Shown here: positions 44,771-56,638 of the stretch, in pieces | Layout of the letters: each line of letters starts with the position of its first letter | Numbering within the stretch: position 1 is the first letter of the stretch | Assembly (NCBI RefSeq): GCF_040954835.1 | Contig: NW_027168309.1 | Span: 1-64,000, forward strand | Direction of reading: 5' to 3' | DNA length: 64,000 nucleotides | Origin: Lepisosteus oculatus | Taxonomy: Eukaryota > Chordata > Actinopteri > Semionotiformes > Lepisosteidae | Program-made: the position numbers and the translations under genes | The notes under the pieces: generated by a model | Told to the model about the DNA's origin: nothing | Databases searched by the model: none | The model's input: only the letters and a program-made list of their open reading frames with translations

Positions 44771-46644
44771 AGGGAGCGCCGCCGCCGCCGGCTTGCAATC
44801 ATTTAACACGGAGGGCGAGGCGGCGGCGGTAACCTTTTTCAATGTCGCTCTCCGCTTCCCCCAAAAAAAAGCCAAATGACATGCTAGCACTCGGACACCC
44901 TTCAGAAGACTGAAGGGTGGCTTAAAGCTGGAAGGATTAGGTCTCCCCGTTCCGACGCAACAATCGAACTTCCTTAGGCAGGGAGAAAGCAACATCGAGG
45001 AGCGTCAACAAGACTTTAGAAGCTGTGCCACATGCCGCTTTCAGTCGCAGACACAGCAGTTTTAAAGGCAGGAATCGCCTTTGCGAACGCCATGAGAAAC
45101 AGAACGCAAGCTCAGGTCCTGCGGTTTAACAAACAGCCACGGCTTTCATGCGACTGGACATTTCTTTTCTGGAGCGAATTCACTTTCAACTTCAAGAAAT
45201 TCACACAACTTGCGAAATACGAAATACAAATCTGGCTCATCGCTGCACAAGAAATACCGCCGGCTGGCAAGAAAATGACAACGGTGTTTTTCCTTAACGA
45301 AAAACTTCCCATGGAGAAAAACAACGGCTGTGCGTCTCTGTCGGCTTGATTCAGTTTAATGCAAGTATTCATTCTCCTCCTGGAAAATACAGCTTGCGAA
45401 AGATGAAATACAATTCTTGGCTTTTCTGGGTGAGTGCAGAAGAAATCCTGCCGGCTGGCAGAAGAATTCCAGCCTTTTTTACTCTTTAACCAGAAACTTG
45501 CGAATGATACAAAGCAAGCGGGGTGCGTTTCTGTGCAGCTGTTAACTGAACAGCTGCTGCTTCAAGCCCACCCAGGGCTCATTCCGATTTCAACATCATG
45601 CCCCCTGAAGGTAGACTGGATTTCTTTGCGAAGCATTCACCTTTTGGACGTTTCAGGAAAGGTGCGTGTCGATGCCAGACTTGAAAAGCTTTCCATACAA
45701 AGAAACAACATAGTGCTTTTGATTGATGGGAAACGGCAAGAGCGGTTTGAGCAGCTCCGGCCTCTCAACCGCTTTACAATGTGATCGGCACCTCGGTAGC
45801 CAGTTTAGAAGGCTGAAAAGGATGCTGGAAGCACAGCGACGTTCTAAAACCAGCGCTTGAAAAGCATCTGCATACATAAAATGTCCATTTCCCCAAAGCT
45901 GAATCTGCATCTTCAGAAGATTGTCAGCTATACGTTTTCGTTCTTTGTTTCCTTTTTTTACGACAAGCTTTCGAGAAATGAACTGTCTATTGTGATGAAG
46001 GCTGCATTAGAAATTGTGCATCTAGCTTAGTTCAATGAAATCGGGAGGTGCACCTGTCTCAAGCGGATGGCTCTTTGCAGGCACACTACGGAAACCTGCG
46101 GGCGCAAGTTGGGAGAAGTGACTCTTGCAGAGTGTTGAGCTTCGAGAAGAGGGCTCCGCTCAGGAAGATATTTCCACATGTTGAAGAGTCGCTTTTCGCC
46201 CTTTCTTTCCCACATTTTTCCAGTGCGGTTATTGATCGCGTTCAAAATGTTTTCCCAACGTACGTGTTACCTGCAAAATCACAGTGAAACTGTTATGCCC
46301 AAAAGATTCCTAATAGTTATTGTATTAGAATAGCTCTCCAATTTCTTAGCCTTCGTACACGCAATATTTAAGGAAACGCTAGAGTAAATGAAACTGTAAA
46401 TAGACAGGAGCTCTTCTTAGTTTTCATACAAGTTATGATGGCTGCAGCTCCTATCTGCGTCCGGGTGACCGGAGCCAAGGGATTATCTGCGGAACCCTTG
46501 ATTTATCTCTCGGGCAAGGAGCTAGATACGCCCTTTTCATCTCGGTTTGATCACACCTGTGCATTAAAACGCAGTGCTCGGTACCATCGAGGTGTAAGAG
46601 GTTCAAGGATGAGCGGGAAACTTTGTTAATAAGGAGACGGGCAC

Positions 46645-46717
46645 CGCCCAACGTGGGGCTCGAACCCACGACCCTGAGATTAAGAGTCTCATGCTCTACC
46701 GACTGAGCTAGCCGGGC
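46645..46717 (-). tRNA. tRNA-Lys-CTT: tRNA-Lys(CTT), unit 12
   Basis: Identical to the unit 1 copy. Confidence 0.98.
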
Positions 46718-47538
46718 GCCGGTGGAGCTGGTGGTTAACTTGTCCCTGTTGACGGCAATTTGACAAGGTATACTTCCTGGCTTTTCATCATGTGCTGACC
46801 GGATTCGAGAGTAGCACACCCTGTTCTTTGTTGATTACTGTACCTCCAGCAGCGCAAATGTCAGTAATCATTGAAATGTACGACCTACAATCTCCTCAGC
46901 ATGCCCGCGTGGACTCCTCAGTGATCATCCTTCTACGTTCTGCTGTAGTTTTCATGCAAGTGAAAACCGTGCTCCAAATAACAGCGGCACAGTTGTATCC
47001 TGCGGTAAGCATTCTTCTAATTCCATCGTTTTGCTCCAGGTAAAAGGTAGCGCATCATAGTGTTGATATTCCAAGGTTTCAGAGTCCGTATTGGATGGCT
47101 TGGATGCAGACATCGCTCAGAGCTCCCAGTATGATTTTCCCGAGTTCAGTTTTGCAGTGTTTTAGTGCTTTACTACTTCCAGTGGGCCTTTGAATGCTCT
47201 GCTAAGTAGAGACGTGACATAATTACTAATGCGACCGAGTGTGCTGGCTGTTCCTGGTTCGTAATGATTAACGCGAGAAATCAATATAAACATAACTGCT
47301 TCGATTTCGAGGTTCAGTTGAAGCTTTCAAAGAAACTATCAAAGACCTCAGAACAACCGAAGACACATTTGGTCATCTCCGTATTGGTGAAGATTAAAGA
47401 GTCCCGCAAGTGTCAAGCTTGCACAAACACACACGAGAGAGAAACTCAGGACAGAATTTAAAGAAAGGGAGATGCAGACTATTTGAAGGCACTTTGCTAA
47501 CCCAATGGCATGCTTAGGAATCGTGCATAGGACACATG

Positions 47539-47610
47539 TAGCAGAGAATGGTTTCGATCCATAGACCTCTGGGGTATGGGCCCAGCACGCTTCCGCTGCG
47601 CCACTCTGCT
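47539..47610 (-). tRNA. tRNA-iMet-CAT: Initiator tRNA-Met(CAT), damaged, unit 12
   Basis: Same three substitutions as unit 11 (A38C, G49T, C65T), so they arose before units 11 and 12 split. Confidence 0.88.
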
Positions 47611-47889
47611 GACGGCCTCTCTGCGTGTGGCGCACAACTGCTCTTTTTATTTCCTACATAAGTGATGAAAGAGTTGAAAGTTTCAACGACAAACGCAGAC
47701 GTCACTTTGAGCGCTTGGTGTTGTAGCACAAATCATCACATGCTGCTCTACACTGGATTATAAAAGCCGACACATTTTCCAAACATTTTAATGCTGGAGT
47801 CACACTGTAGTATTAATAACAGTGCGATACTCGAGGAGCGTAGTGGGATCGCGGTGGCTCATCAGACCGCCCCGGGAGAGGGGGCCCGC

Positions 47890-47972
47890 GTCAGGATGGC
47901 CGAGCGGTCTAAGGCGCTGCGTTCAGGTCGCAGTCTCCCCTGGAGGCGTGGGTTCGAATCCCACTCCTGACA
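47890..47972 (+). tRNA. tRNA-Leu-CAG: tRNA-Leu(CAG), unit 12
   Basis: Mature region identical to unit 1; same 5' flank change as unit 11. Confidence 0.98.
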
Positions 47973-48323
47973 AAAAGCTTGCTCAGTGCCGTCTCCAGTC
48001 GGGTGCAAATGGGTGAAGCAGCCTGACGCAGGGAACGTGCGCCGATAGGCGTAGGTGTATCCCCTGCCTCTTCTGATTTAGCTCGTGCTCCATAGGATGG
48101 AAGCGGATGCTCTGGCTTTTTGACTCGAATATAACCTGATCACAACAGATGGCCGTGCAGCCCAGTGCTGGTTTAAGAATGCCTCGTGTCTTCAGGCCCC
48201 TATTCCTTCAGGTTACCCCTTTGGAATAGTCGTCCGAAAAAGACGGGAAAGGAAAAGCATGTAAGCTCCCACACACTGCGTTAGCATTAGCGGTTGGAAT
48301 CTGATGGGAGAAAAGCAACCTGG

Positions 48324-48395
48324 CTCGCCGTCAAGCAATCCATCCCTGGTCTCCCACGTGACAGGCGGGGATACGCACCACTATACTAACGAGGA
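48324..48395 (-). pseudogene. tRNA-Asp(GTC) pseudogene, unit 12
   Basis: Identical lesions to unit 1. Confidence 0.85.
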
Positions 48396-48804
48396 GCGCT
48401 TGCTTGGCGCTTGAAGACACTTCCTCTTGCGGCTACTACTGTTTCCGGTTTCGTCTTTTCTTTTCATTCCTCCCAGAGGAGCGCATGAAAACGTTTCCAT
48501 CTGCGCCATCCTCACCCCTCCAATGCTATGGTCCCTGCTCCTCCTGGTGCACTGCAAACACTCATTCAGCCGGTTCTTTCAGTTTGAATAATTAGGTCTT
48601 CAAAGGCTGGAAGTAGGGCGCAAGACATGCCATTGCCAAAAGCGTGGCTGTGTGCTTCCAGCTGTGAAATGTCACTGGTGGATGTTGAAGACATTACTTC
48701 CAAGGCAGCAGGTCCAAGCGATTTAGCGTTTGTACAAGAAGCAGGAAGAGAGAAACGGCACTCCGCCTTTTTCTGGGCAGGCCGAAGCGACAGGAGAAGG
48801 GTGC

Positions 48805-48886
48805 CGTAGTGGGCAGGATTCTAGCCGACGCGGGGAGACCCCAATGGCTTTCTAGCCCATCGCCTTAACCGCTCGGCCACGACTAC
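48805..48886 (-). tRNA. tRNA-Ser-AGA: tRNA-Ser(AGA), further degenerate, unit 12
   Basis: Same extra C56 to A change as unit 11. Confidence 0.75.
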
Positions 48887-50275
48887 AGGGAGCGCCGCCG
48901 CCGCCGGCTTGCAATCATTTAACACGGAGGGCGAGGCGGCGGCGGTAACCTTTTTCAATGTCGCTCTCCGCTTCCCCCAAAAAAAAGCCAAATGACATGC
49001 TAGCACTCGGACACCCTTCAGAAGACTGAAGGGTGGCTTAAAGCTGGAAGGATTAGGTCTCCCCGTTCCGACGCGACAATCGAACTTCCTTAGGCAGAGA
49101 GAAAGCAACATCGAGGAGCGTCAACAAGACTTTAGAAGCTGTGCCACATGCCGCTTTCAGTCGCAGACACAGCAGTTTTAAAGGCAGGAATCGCCTTTGC
49201 GAACGCCATGAGAAACAGAACGCAAGCTCAGGTCCTGCGGTTTAACAAACAGCCACGGCTTTCAAGCGACATTTCTTTTCTGGAGCGAATTCACTTTCAA
49301 CTTCAAGAAATTCACACAACTTGCGAAATACGAAATACAAATCTGGCTCATCGCTGCACAAGAAATACCGCCGGCTGGCAAGAAAATGACAACGGTGTTT
49401 TTCCTTAACGAAAAACTTCCCATGGAGAAAAACAACGGCTGTGCGTCTCTGTCGGCTTGATTCAGTTTAATGCAAGTATTCATTCTCCTCCTGGAAAATA
49501 CAGCTTGCGAAAGATGAAATACAATTCTTGGCTTTTCTGGGTGAGTGCAGAAGAAATCCTGCCGGCTGGCAGAAGAATTCCAGCCTTATTTACTCTTTAA
49601 CCAGAGAAATGAACTGTCTATTGTGATGAAGGCTGCATTAGAAATTGTGCATCTAGCTTAGTTCAATGAAATCGGGAGGTGCACCTGTCTCAAGCGGATG
49701 GCTCTTTGCAGGCACACTACGGAAACCTGCGGGCGCAAGTTGGGAGAAGTGACTCTTGCAGAGTGTTGAGCTTCGAGAAGAGGGCTCCGCTCAGGAAGAT
49801 ATTTCCACATGTTGAAGAGTCGCTTTTCGCCCTTTCTTTCCCACATTTTTCCAGTGCGGTTATTGATCGCGTTCAAAATGTTTTCCCAACGTACGTGTTA
49901 CCTGCAAAATCACAGTGAAACTGTTATGCCCAAAAGATTCCTAATAGTTATTGTATTAGAATAGCTCTCCAATTTCTTAGCCTTCGTACACGCAATGTTT
50001 AAGGAAACGCTAGAGTAAATGAAACTGTAAATAGACAGGAGCTCTTCTTAGTTTTCATACAAGTTATGATGGCTGCAGCTCCTATCTGCGTCCGGGTGAC
50101 CGGAGCCAAGGGATTATCTGCGGAACCTTTGATTTATCTCTCGGGCAAGGAGCTAGATACGCCCTTTTCATCTCGGTTTGATCACACCTGTGCATTAAAA
50201 CGCAGTGCTCGGTACCATCGAGGTGTAAGAGGTTCAAGGATGAGCGGGAAACTTTGTTAATAAGGAGACGGGCAC

Positions 50276-50348
50276 CACCCAACGTGGGGCTTGAACCCAC
50301 AACCCTGAGATTAAGAGTCTCATGCTCTACCGACTGAGCTAGCCGGGC
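50276..50348 (-). tRNA. tRNA-Lys-CTT: tRNA-Lys(CTT), variant, unit 13
   Basis: Three transitions, each at a CpG of the other copies: C72 to T (G1-T72 wobble), G57 to A in the B box (now GGTTCAAGCCC, still within the usual purine tolerance), and C48 to T in the variable loop. Still foldable and probably transcribable. Confidence 0.93.
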
Positions 50349-51169
50349 GCCGGTTGAGCTGGTGGTTAACTTGTCCCTGTTGACGGCAGTTTGACAAGGT
50401 ATACTTCCTGGCTTTTCATCATGTGCTGACCGGATTCGAGAGTAGCACACCCTGTTCTTTGTTGATTACTGTACCTCCAGCAGCGCAAATGTCAGTAATC
50501 ATTGAAATGTACGACCTACAATCTCCTCAGCATGCCCGCGTGGACTCCTCAGTGATCATCCTTCTACGTTCTGCTGTAGTTTTCATGCAAGTGAAAACCG
50601 TGCTCCAAATAACAGCGGCACAGTTGTATCCTGTGGTAAGCATTCTTCTAATTCCATCGTTTTGCTCCAGGTAAAAGGTAGCGCATCATAGTGTTGATAT
50701 TCCAAGGTTTCAGAGTCCGTATTGGATGGCTTGGATGCAGACATCGCTCAGAGCTCCCAGTATGATTTTCCCGAGTTCAGTTTTGCAGTGTTTTAGTGCT
50801 TTACTACTTCCAGTGGGCCTTTGAATGCTCTGCTAAGTAGAGACGTGACATAATTACTAATGCGACCGAGTGTGCTGGCTGTTCCTGGTTCGTAATGATT
50901 AACGCGAGAAATCAATATAAACATAACTGCTTCGATTTCGAGGTTCAGTTGAAGCTTTCAAAGAAACTATCAAAGACCTCAGAACAACCGAAGACACATT
51001 TGGTCATCTCCGTATTGGTGAAGATTAAAGAGTCCCGCAAGTGTCAAGCTTGCACAAACACACACGAGAGAGAAACTCAGGACAGAATTTAAAGAAAGGG
51101 AGATGCAGACTATTTGAAGGCACTTTGCTAACCCAATGGCATGCTTATGAATCGTGCATAGGACACACG

Positions 51170-51241
51170 TAGCAGAGGATGGTTTCGATCCATCGACCTC
51201 TGGGTTATGGGCCCAGCACGCTTCCGCTGCGCCACTCTGCT
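51170..51241 (-). tRNA. tRNA-iMet-CAT: Initiator tRNA-Met(CAT), unit 13
   Basis: Identical to the unit 1 copy, so the block C damage does not extend here. Confidence 0.98.
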
Positions 51242-51520
51242 GACGGCCTCTCTGCGTGTGGCGCACAACTGCTCTTTTTATTTCCTACATAAGTGATGAA
51301 AGAGTTGAAAGTTTCAACGACAAACGCAGACGTCACTTTGAGCGCTTGGTGTTGTAGCACAAATCATCACATGCTGCTCTACACTGGATTATAAAAGCCG
51401 ACACATTTTCCAAACATTTTAATGCTGGAGTCACACTGTAGTATTAATAACAGTGCGATACGCGAGGAGCGTAGTGGGATCGCGGTGGCTCATCAGACCG
51501 CCCCGGGACAGGGGGCCCGC

Positions 51521-51603
51521 GTCAGGATGGCCGAGCGGTCTAAGGCGCTGCGTTCAGGTCGCAGTCTCCCCTGGGGGCGTGGGTTCGAATCCCACTCCTG
51601 ACA
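51521..51603 (+). tRNA. tRNA-Leu-CAG: tRNA-Leu(CAG), variable-arm variant, unit 13
   Basis: A to G in the variable arm (51575) turns a T-A pair into a T-G wobble. D-loop G18 is intact. Expected functional. Confidence 0.97.
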
Positions 51604-51954
51604 AAAAGCTTGCTCAGTGCCGTCTCCAGTCGGGTGCAAATGGGTGAAGCAGCCTGACGCAGGGAACGTGCGCCGATAGGCGTAGGTGTATCCCCTGCCT
51701 CTTCCGATTTAGCTCGTGCTCCATAGGATGGAAGCGGATGCTCTGGCTTTTTGACTCGAATATAACCTGATCACAACAGAAGGCCGTGCAGCCCAGTGCT
51801 GGTTTAAGAATGCCTCGTGTCTTCAGGCCCCTATTCCTTCAGGTTACCCCTTTGGAATAGTCGTCCGAAAAAGACGGGAAAGGAAAAGCATGTAAGCTCC
51901 CACACACTGCGTTAGCATTAGCGGTTGGAATCTGATGGGAGAAAAGCAACCTGG

Positions 51955-52026
51955 CTCGCCGTCAAGCAATCCATCCCCGGTCTCCCACGTGACAGGCGGG
52001 GATACGCACCACTATACTAACGAGGA
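51955..52026 (-). pseudogene. tRNA-Asp(GTC) pseudogene, unit 13
   Basis: As unit 1, but the T stem begins CGGGG, the base of the normal tRNA-Asp (block D). B box still destroyed. Confidence 0.85.
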
Positions 52027-52437
52027 GCGCTTGCTTGGCGCTTGAAGACACTTCCTCTTGCGGCTACTACTGTTTCCGGTTTCGCCTTTTCTTTTCATTC
52101 CTCCCAGAGGAGCGCATGAAAACGTTTCCATCTGCGCCATCCTCACCCCTCCAATGCTATGGTCCCTGCTCCTCCTGGTGCACTGCAAACACTCATTCAG
52201 CTGGTTCTTTCAGTTTGAATAATTAGGTCTTCAAAGGCTGGAAGTAGGGCGCAAAAGACATGCCAATGCCAAAAGCGTGGCTGTGTGCTTCCAGCTGTGA
52301 AATGTCACTGGTGGATGTTGAAGACATTACTTCCAAGGCAGCAGGTCCAAGCGATTTAGCGTTTGTACAAGAAGCAGGAAGAGAGAAACGGCACTCCGCC
52401 TTTTTCTGGGCAGGCCGAAGCGACAGGAGAAGGGCGC

Positions 52438-52519
52438 CGTAGTGGGCAGGATTCGAGCCGACGCGGGGAGACCCCAATGGCTTTCTAGCCCATCGCCTTA
52501 ACCGCTCGGCCACGACTAC
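52438..52519 (-). tRNA. tRNA-Ser-AGA: tRNA-Ser(AGA), degenerate, unit 13
   Basis: Same form as unit 2, followed upstream by a perfect CCG/CGG inverted repeat. Confidence 0.85.
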
Positions 52520-54394
52520 AGGGAGCGCCGCCGCCGCCGGCTTGCGATCATTTAACACGGAGGGCGAGGCGGCGGCGGTAACCTTTTTCAATGTCGCTCT
52601 CCGCTTCCCCCCAAAAAAAAGCCAAATGACATGCTAGCACTCGGACACCCTTCAGAAGACTGAAGGGTGGCTTAAAGCTGGAAGGATTAGGTCTCCCCGT
52701 TCCGACGCGACAATCGAACTTCCTTAGGCAGAGAGAAAGCAACATCGAGGAGCGTCAACAAGACTTTAGAAGCTGTGCCACACGCCACTTTCAGTCGCAG
52801 TCACAGCAGTTTTAAAGGCAGGAATCGCCTTTGCGAACGCCATGAGAAACAGAACGCAAGCTCAGGTCCTGCGGTTTAACAAACAGCCACGGCTTTCATG
52901 CGACTGGACATTTCTTTTCTGGAGCGAATTCACTTTCAACTTCAAGAAATTCACACAACTTGCGAAATACGAAATACAAATCTGGCTCATCGCTGCACAA
53001 GAAATACCGCCGGCTGGCAAGAAAATGACAACGGTGTTTTTCCTTAACGAAAAACTTCCCATGGAGAAAAACAACGGCTGTGCGTCTCTGTCGGCTTGAT
53101 TCAGTTTAATGCAAGTATTCATTCTCCTCCTGGAAAATACAGCTTGCGAAAGATGAAATACAATTCTTGGCTTTTCTGGGTGAGTGCAGAAGAAATCCTG
53201 CCGGCTGGCAGAAGAATTCCAGCCTTTTTTACTCTTTAACCAGAAACTTGCGAATGATACAAAGCAAGCGGGGTGCGTTTCTGTGCAGCTGTTAACTGAA
53301 CAGCTGCTGCTTCAAGCCCACCCAGGGCTCATTCCGATTTCAACATCATGCCCCCTGAAGGTAGACTGGATTTCTTTGCGAAGCATTCACCTTTTGGACG
53401 TTTCAGGAAAGGTGCGTGTCGATGCCAGACTTGAAAAGCTTTCCATACAAAGAAACAACATAGTGCTTTTGATTGATGGGAAACGGCAAGAGCGGTTTGA
53501 GCAGCTCCGGCCTCTCAACCGCTTTACAATGTGATCGGCACCTCGGTAGCCAGTTTAGAAGGCTGAAAAGGATGCTGGAAGCACAGCGACGTTCTAAAAC
53601 CAGCGCTTGAAAAGCATCTGCATACATAAAATGTCCATTTCCCCAAAGCTGAATCTGCATCTTCAGAAGATTGTCAGCTATACGTTTTCGTTCTTTGTTT
53701 CCTTTTTTTACGACAAGCTTTCGAGAAATGAACTGTCTATTGTGATGAAGGCTGCATTAGAAATTGTGCATCTAGCTTAGTTCAATGAAATCGGGAGGTG
53801 CACCTGTCTCAAGCGGATGGCTCTTTGCAGGCACACTACGGAAACCTGCGGGCGCAAGTTGGGAGAAGTGACTCTTGCAGAGTGTTGAGCTTCGAGAAGA
53901 GGGCTCCGCTCAGGAAGATATTTCCACATGTTGAAGAGTCGCTTTTCGCCCTTTCTTTCCCACATTTTTCCAGTGCGGTTATTGATCGCGTTCAAAATGT
54001 TTTCCCAACGTACGTGTTACCTGCAAAATCACAGTGAAACTGTTATGCCCAAAAGATTCCTAATAGTTATTGTATTAGAATAGCTCTCCAATTTCTTAGC
54101 CTTCGTACACGCAATATTTAAGGAAACGCTAGAGTAAATGAAACTGTAAATAGACAGGAGCTCTTCTTAGTTTTCATACAAGTTATGATGGCTGCAGCTC
54201 CTATCTGCGTCCGGGTGACCGGAGCCAAGGGATTATCTGCGGAACCCTTGATTTATCTCTCGGGCAAGGAGCTAGATACGCCCTTTTCATCTCGGTTTGA
54301 TCACACCTGTGCATTAAAACGCAGTGCTCGGTACCATCGAGGTGTAAGAGGTTCAAGGATGAGCGGGAAACTTTGTTAATAAGGAGACGGGCAC

Positions 54395-54467
54395 CGCCCA
54401 ACGTGGGGCTCGAACCCACGACCCTGAGATTAAGAGTCTCATGCTCTACCGACTGAGCTAGCCGGGC
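54395..54467 (-). tRNA. tRNA-Lys-CTT: tRNA-Lys(CTT), unit 14
   Basis: Identical to the unit 1 copy. Confidence 0.98.
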
Positions 54468-55288
54468 GCCGGTGGAGCTGGTGGTTAACTTGTCCCTGTT
54501 GACGGCAATTTGACAAGGTATACTTCCTGGCTTTTCATCATGTGCTGACCGGATTCGAGAGTAGCACACCCTGTTCTTTGTTGATTACTGTACCTCCAGC
54601 AGCGCAAATGTCAGTAATCATTGAAATGTACGACCTACAATCTCCTCAGCATGCCCGCGTGGACTCCTCAGTGATCATCCTTCTACGTTCTGCTGTAGTT
54701 TTCATGCAAGTGAAAACCGTGCTCCAAATAACAGCGGCACAGTTGTATCCTGCGGTAAGCATTCTTCTAATTCCATCGTTTTGCTCCAGGTAAAAGGTAG
54801 CGCATCATAGTGTTGATATTCCAAGGTTTCAGAGTCCGTATTGGATGGCTTGGATGCAGACATCGCTCAGAGCTCCCAGTATGATTTTCCCGAGTTCAGT
54901 TTTGCAGTGTTTTAGTGCTTTACTACTTCCAGTGGGCCTTTGAATGCTCTGCTAAGTAGAGACGTGACATAATTACTAATGCGACCGAGTGTGCTGGCTG
55001 TTCCTGGTTCGTAATGATTAACGCGAGAAATCAATATAAACATAACTGCTTCGATTTCGAGGTTCAGTTGAAGCTTTCAAAGAAACTATCAAAGACCTCA
55101 GAACAACCGAAGACACATTTGGTCATCTCCGTATTGGTGAAGATTAAAGAGTCCCGCAAGTGTCAAGCTTGCACAAACACACACGAGAGAGAAACTCAGG
55201 ACAGAATTTAAAGAAAGGGAGATGCAGACTATTTGAAGGCACTTTGCTAACCCAATGGCATGCTTATGAATCGTGCATAGGACACACG

Positions 55289-55360
55289 TAGCAGAGGATG
55301 GTTTCGATCCATCGACCTCTGGGTTATGGGCCCAGCACGCTTCCGCTGCGCCACTCTGCT
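55289..55360 (-). tRNA. tRNA-iMet-CAT: Initiator tRNA-Met(CAT), unit 14
   Basis: Identical to the unit 1 copy. Confidence 0.98.
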
Positions 55361-55639
55361 GACGGCCTCTCTGCGTGTGGCGCACAACTGCTCTTTTTAT
55401 TTCCTACATAAGTGATGAAAGAGTTGAAAGTTTCAACGACAAACGCAGACGTCACTTTGAGCGCTTGGTGTTGTAGCACAAATCATCACATGCTGCTCTA
55501 CACTGGATTATAAAAGCCGACACATTTTCCAAACATTTTAATGCTGGAGTCACACTGTAGTATTAATAACAGTGCGATACGCGAGGAGCGTAGTGGGATC
55601 GCGGTGGCTCATCAGACCGCCCCGGGACAGGGGGCCCGC

Positions 55640-55722
55640 GTCAGGATGGCCGAGCAGTCTAAGGCGCTGCGTTCAGGTCGCAGTCTCCCCTGGGGGCGTG
55701 GGTTCGAATCCCACTCCTGACA
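55640..55722 (+). tRNA. tRNA-Leu-CAG: tRNA-Leu(CAG), D-loop G18A, unit 14
   Basis: D-loop G18 is A at 55656, so the A box reads TGGCCGAGCAG. G18 normally pairs with position 55 at the tRNA elbow. Also has the variable-arm A to G. Likely impaired. Confidence 0.93.
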
Positions 55723-56073
55723 AAAAGCTTGCTCAGTGCCGTCTCCAGTCGGGTGCAAATGGGTGAAGCAGCCTGACGCAGGGAACGTGCGCCGATAGGC
55801 GTAGGTGTATCCCCTGCCTCTTCCGATTTAGCTCGTGCTCCATAGGATGGAAGCGGATGCTCTGGCTTTTTGACTCGAATATAACCTGATCACAACAGAT
55901 GGCCGTGCAGCCCAGTGCTGGTTTAAGAATGCCTCGTGTCTTCAGGCCCCTATTCCTTCAGGTTACCCCTTTGGAATAGTCGTCCGAAAAAGACGGGAAA
56001 GGAAAAGCATGTAAGCTCCCACACACTGCGTTAGCATTAGCGGTTGGAATCTGATGGGAGAAAAGCAACCTGG

Positions 56074-56145
56074 CTCGCCGTCAAGCAATCCATCCCCGGT
56101 CTCCCACGTGACAGGCGGGGATACGCACCACTATACTAACGAGGA
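56074..56145 (-). pseudogene. tRNA-Asp(GTC) pseudogene, unit 14
   Basis: Block D form, as unit 13. Confidence 0.85.
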
Positions 56146-56556
56146 GCGCTTGCTTGGCGCTTGAAGACACTTCCTCTTGCGGCTACTACTGTTTCCGGTT
56201 TCGCCTTTTCTTTTCATTCCTCCCAGAGGAGCGCATGAAAACGTTTCCATCTGCGCCATCCTCACCCCTCCAATGCTATGGTCCCTGCTCCTCCTGGTGC
56301 ACTGCAAACACTCATTCAGCCGGTTCTTTCAGTTTGAATAATTAGGTCTTCAAAGGCTGGAAGTAGGGCGCAAAAGACATGCCAATGCCAAAAGCGTGGC
56401 TGTGTGCTTCCAGCTGTGAAATGTCACTGGTGGATGTTGAAGACATTACTTCCAAGGCAGCAGGTCCAAGCGATTTAGCGTTTGTACAAGAAGCAGGAAG
56501 AGAGAAACGGCACTCCGCCTTTTTCTGGGCAGGCCGAAGCGACAGGAGAAGGGCGC

Positions 56557-56638
56557 CGTAGTGGGCAGGATTCGAGCCGACGCGGGGAGACCCCAATGGC
56601 TTTCTAGCCCATCGCCTTAACCGCTCGGCCACGACTAC
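56557..56638 (-). tRNA. tRNA-Ser-AGA: tRNA-Ser(AGA), degenerate, unit 14
   Basis: Same form as unit 2. Confidence 0.85.

Larger units (their letters stand above)
41191..45306. repeat. Repeat unit 11 (block C, 4,116 bp)
   Basis: Three bases short: two A's are missing near 44507 and one C from the C run near 44863. Carries the damaged initiator tRNA-Met and a further damaged tRNA-Ser. Confidence 0.98.
45307..49417. repeat. Repeat unit 12 (block C, 4,111 bp)
   Basis: Same three missing bases and same tRNA lesions as unit 11. It also has a private 5-bp deletion near 49268 and a C to T near 48073. Confidence 0.98.
49418..53056. repeat. Repeat unit 13 (block D, 480-bp internal deletion)
   Basis: Only 3,639 bp. 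About 480 bp of the 5' spacer is missing at 49604-49607, and all five tRNA loci are retained. tRNA-Lys carries three changes. Confidence 0.98.
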
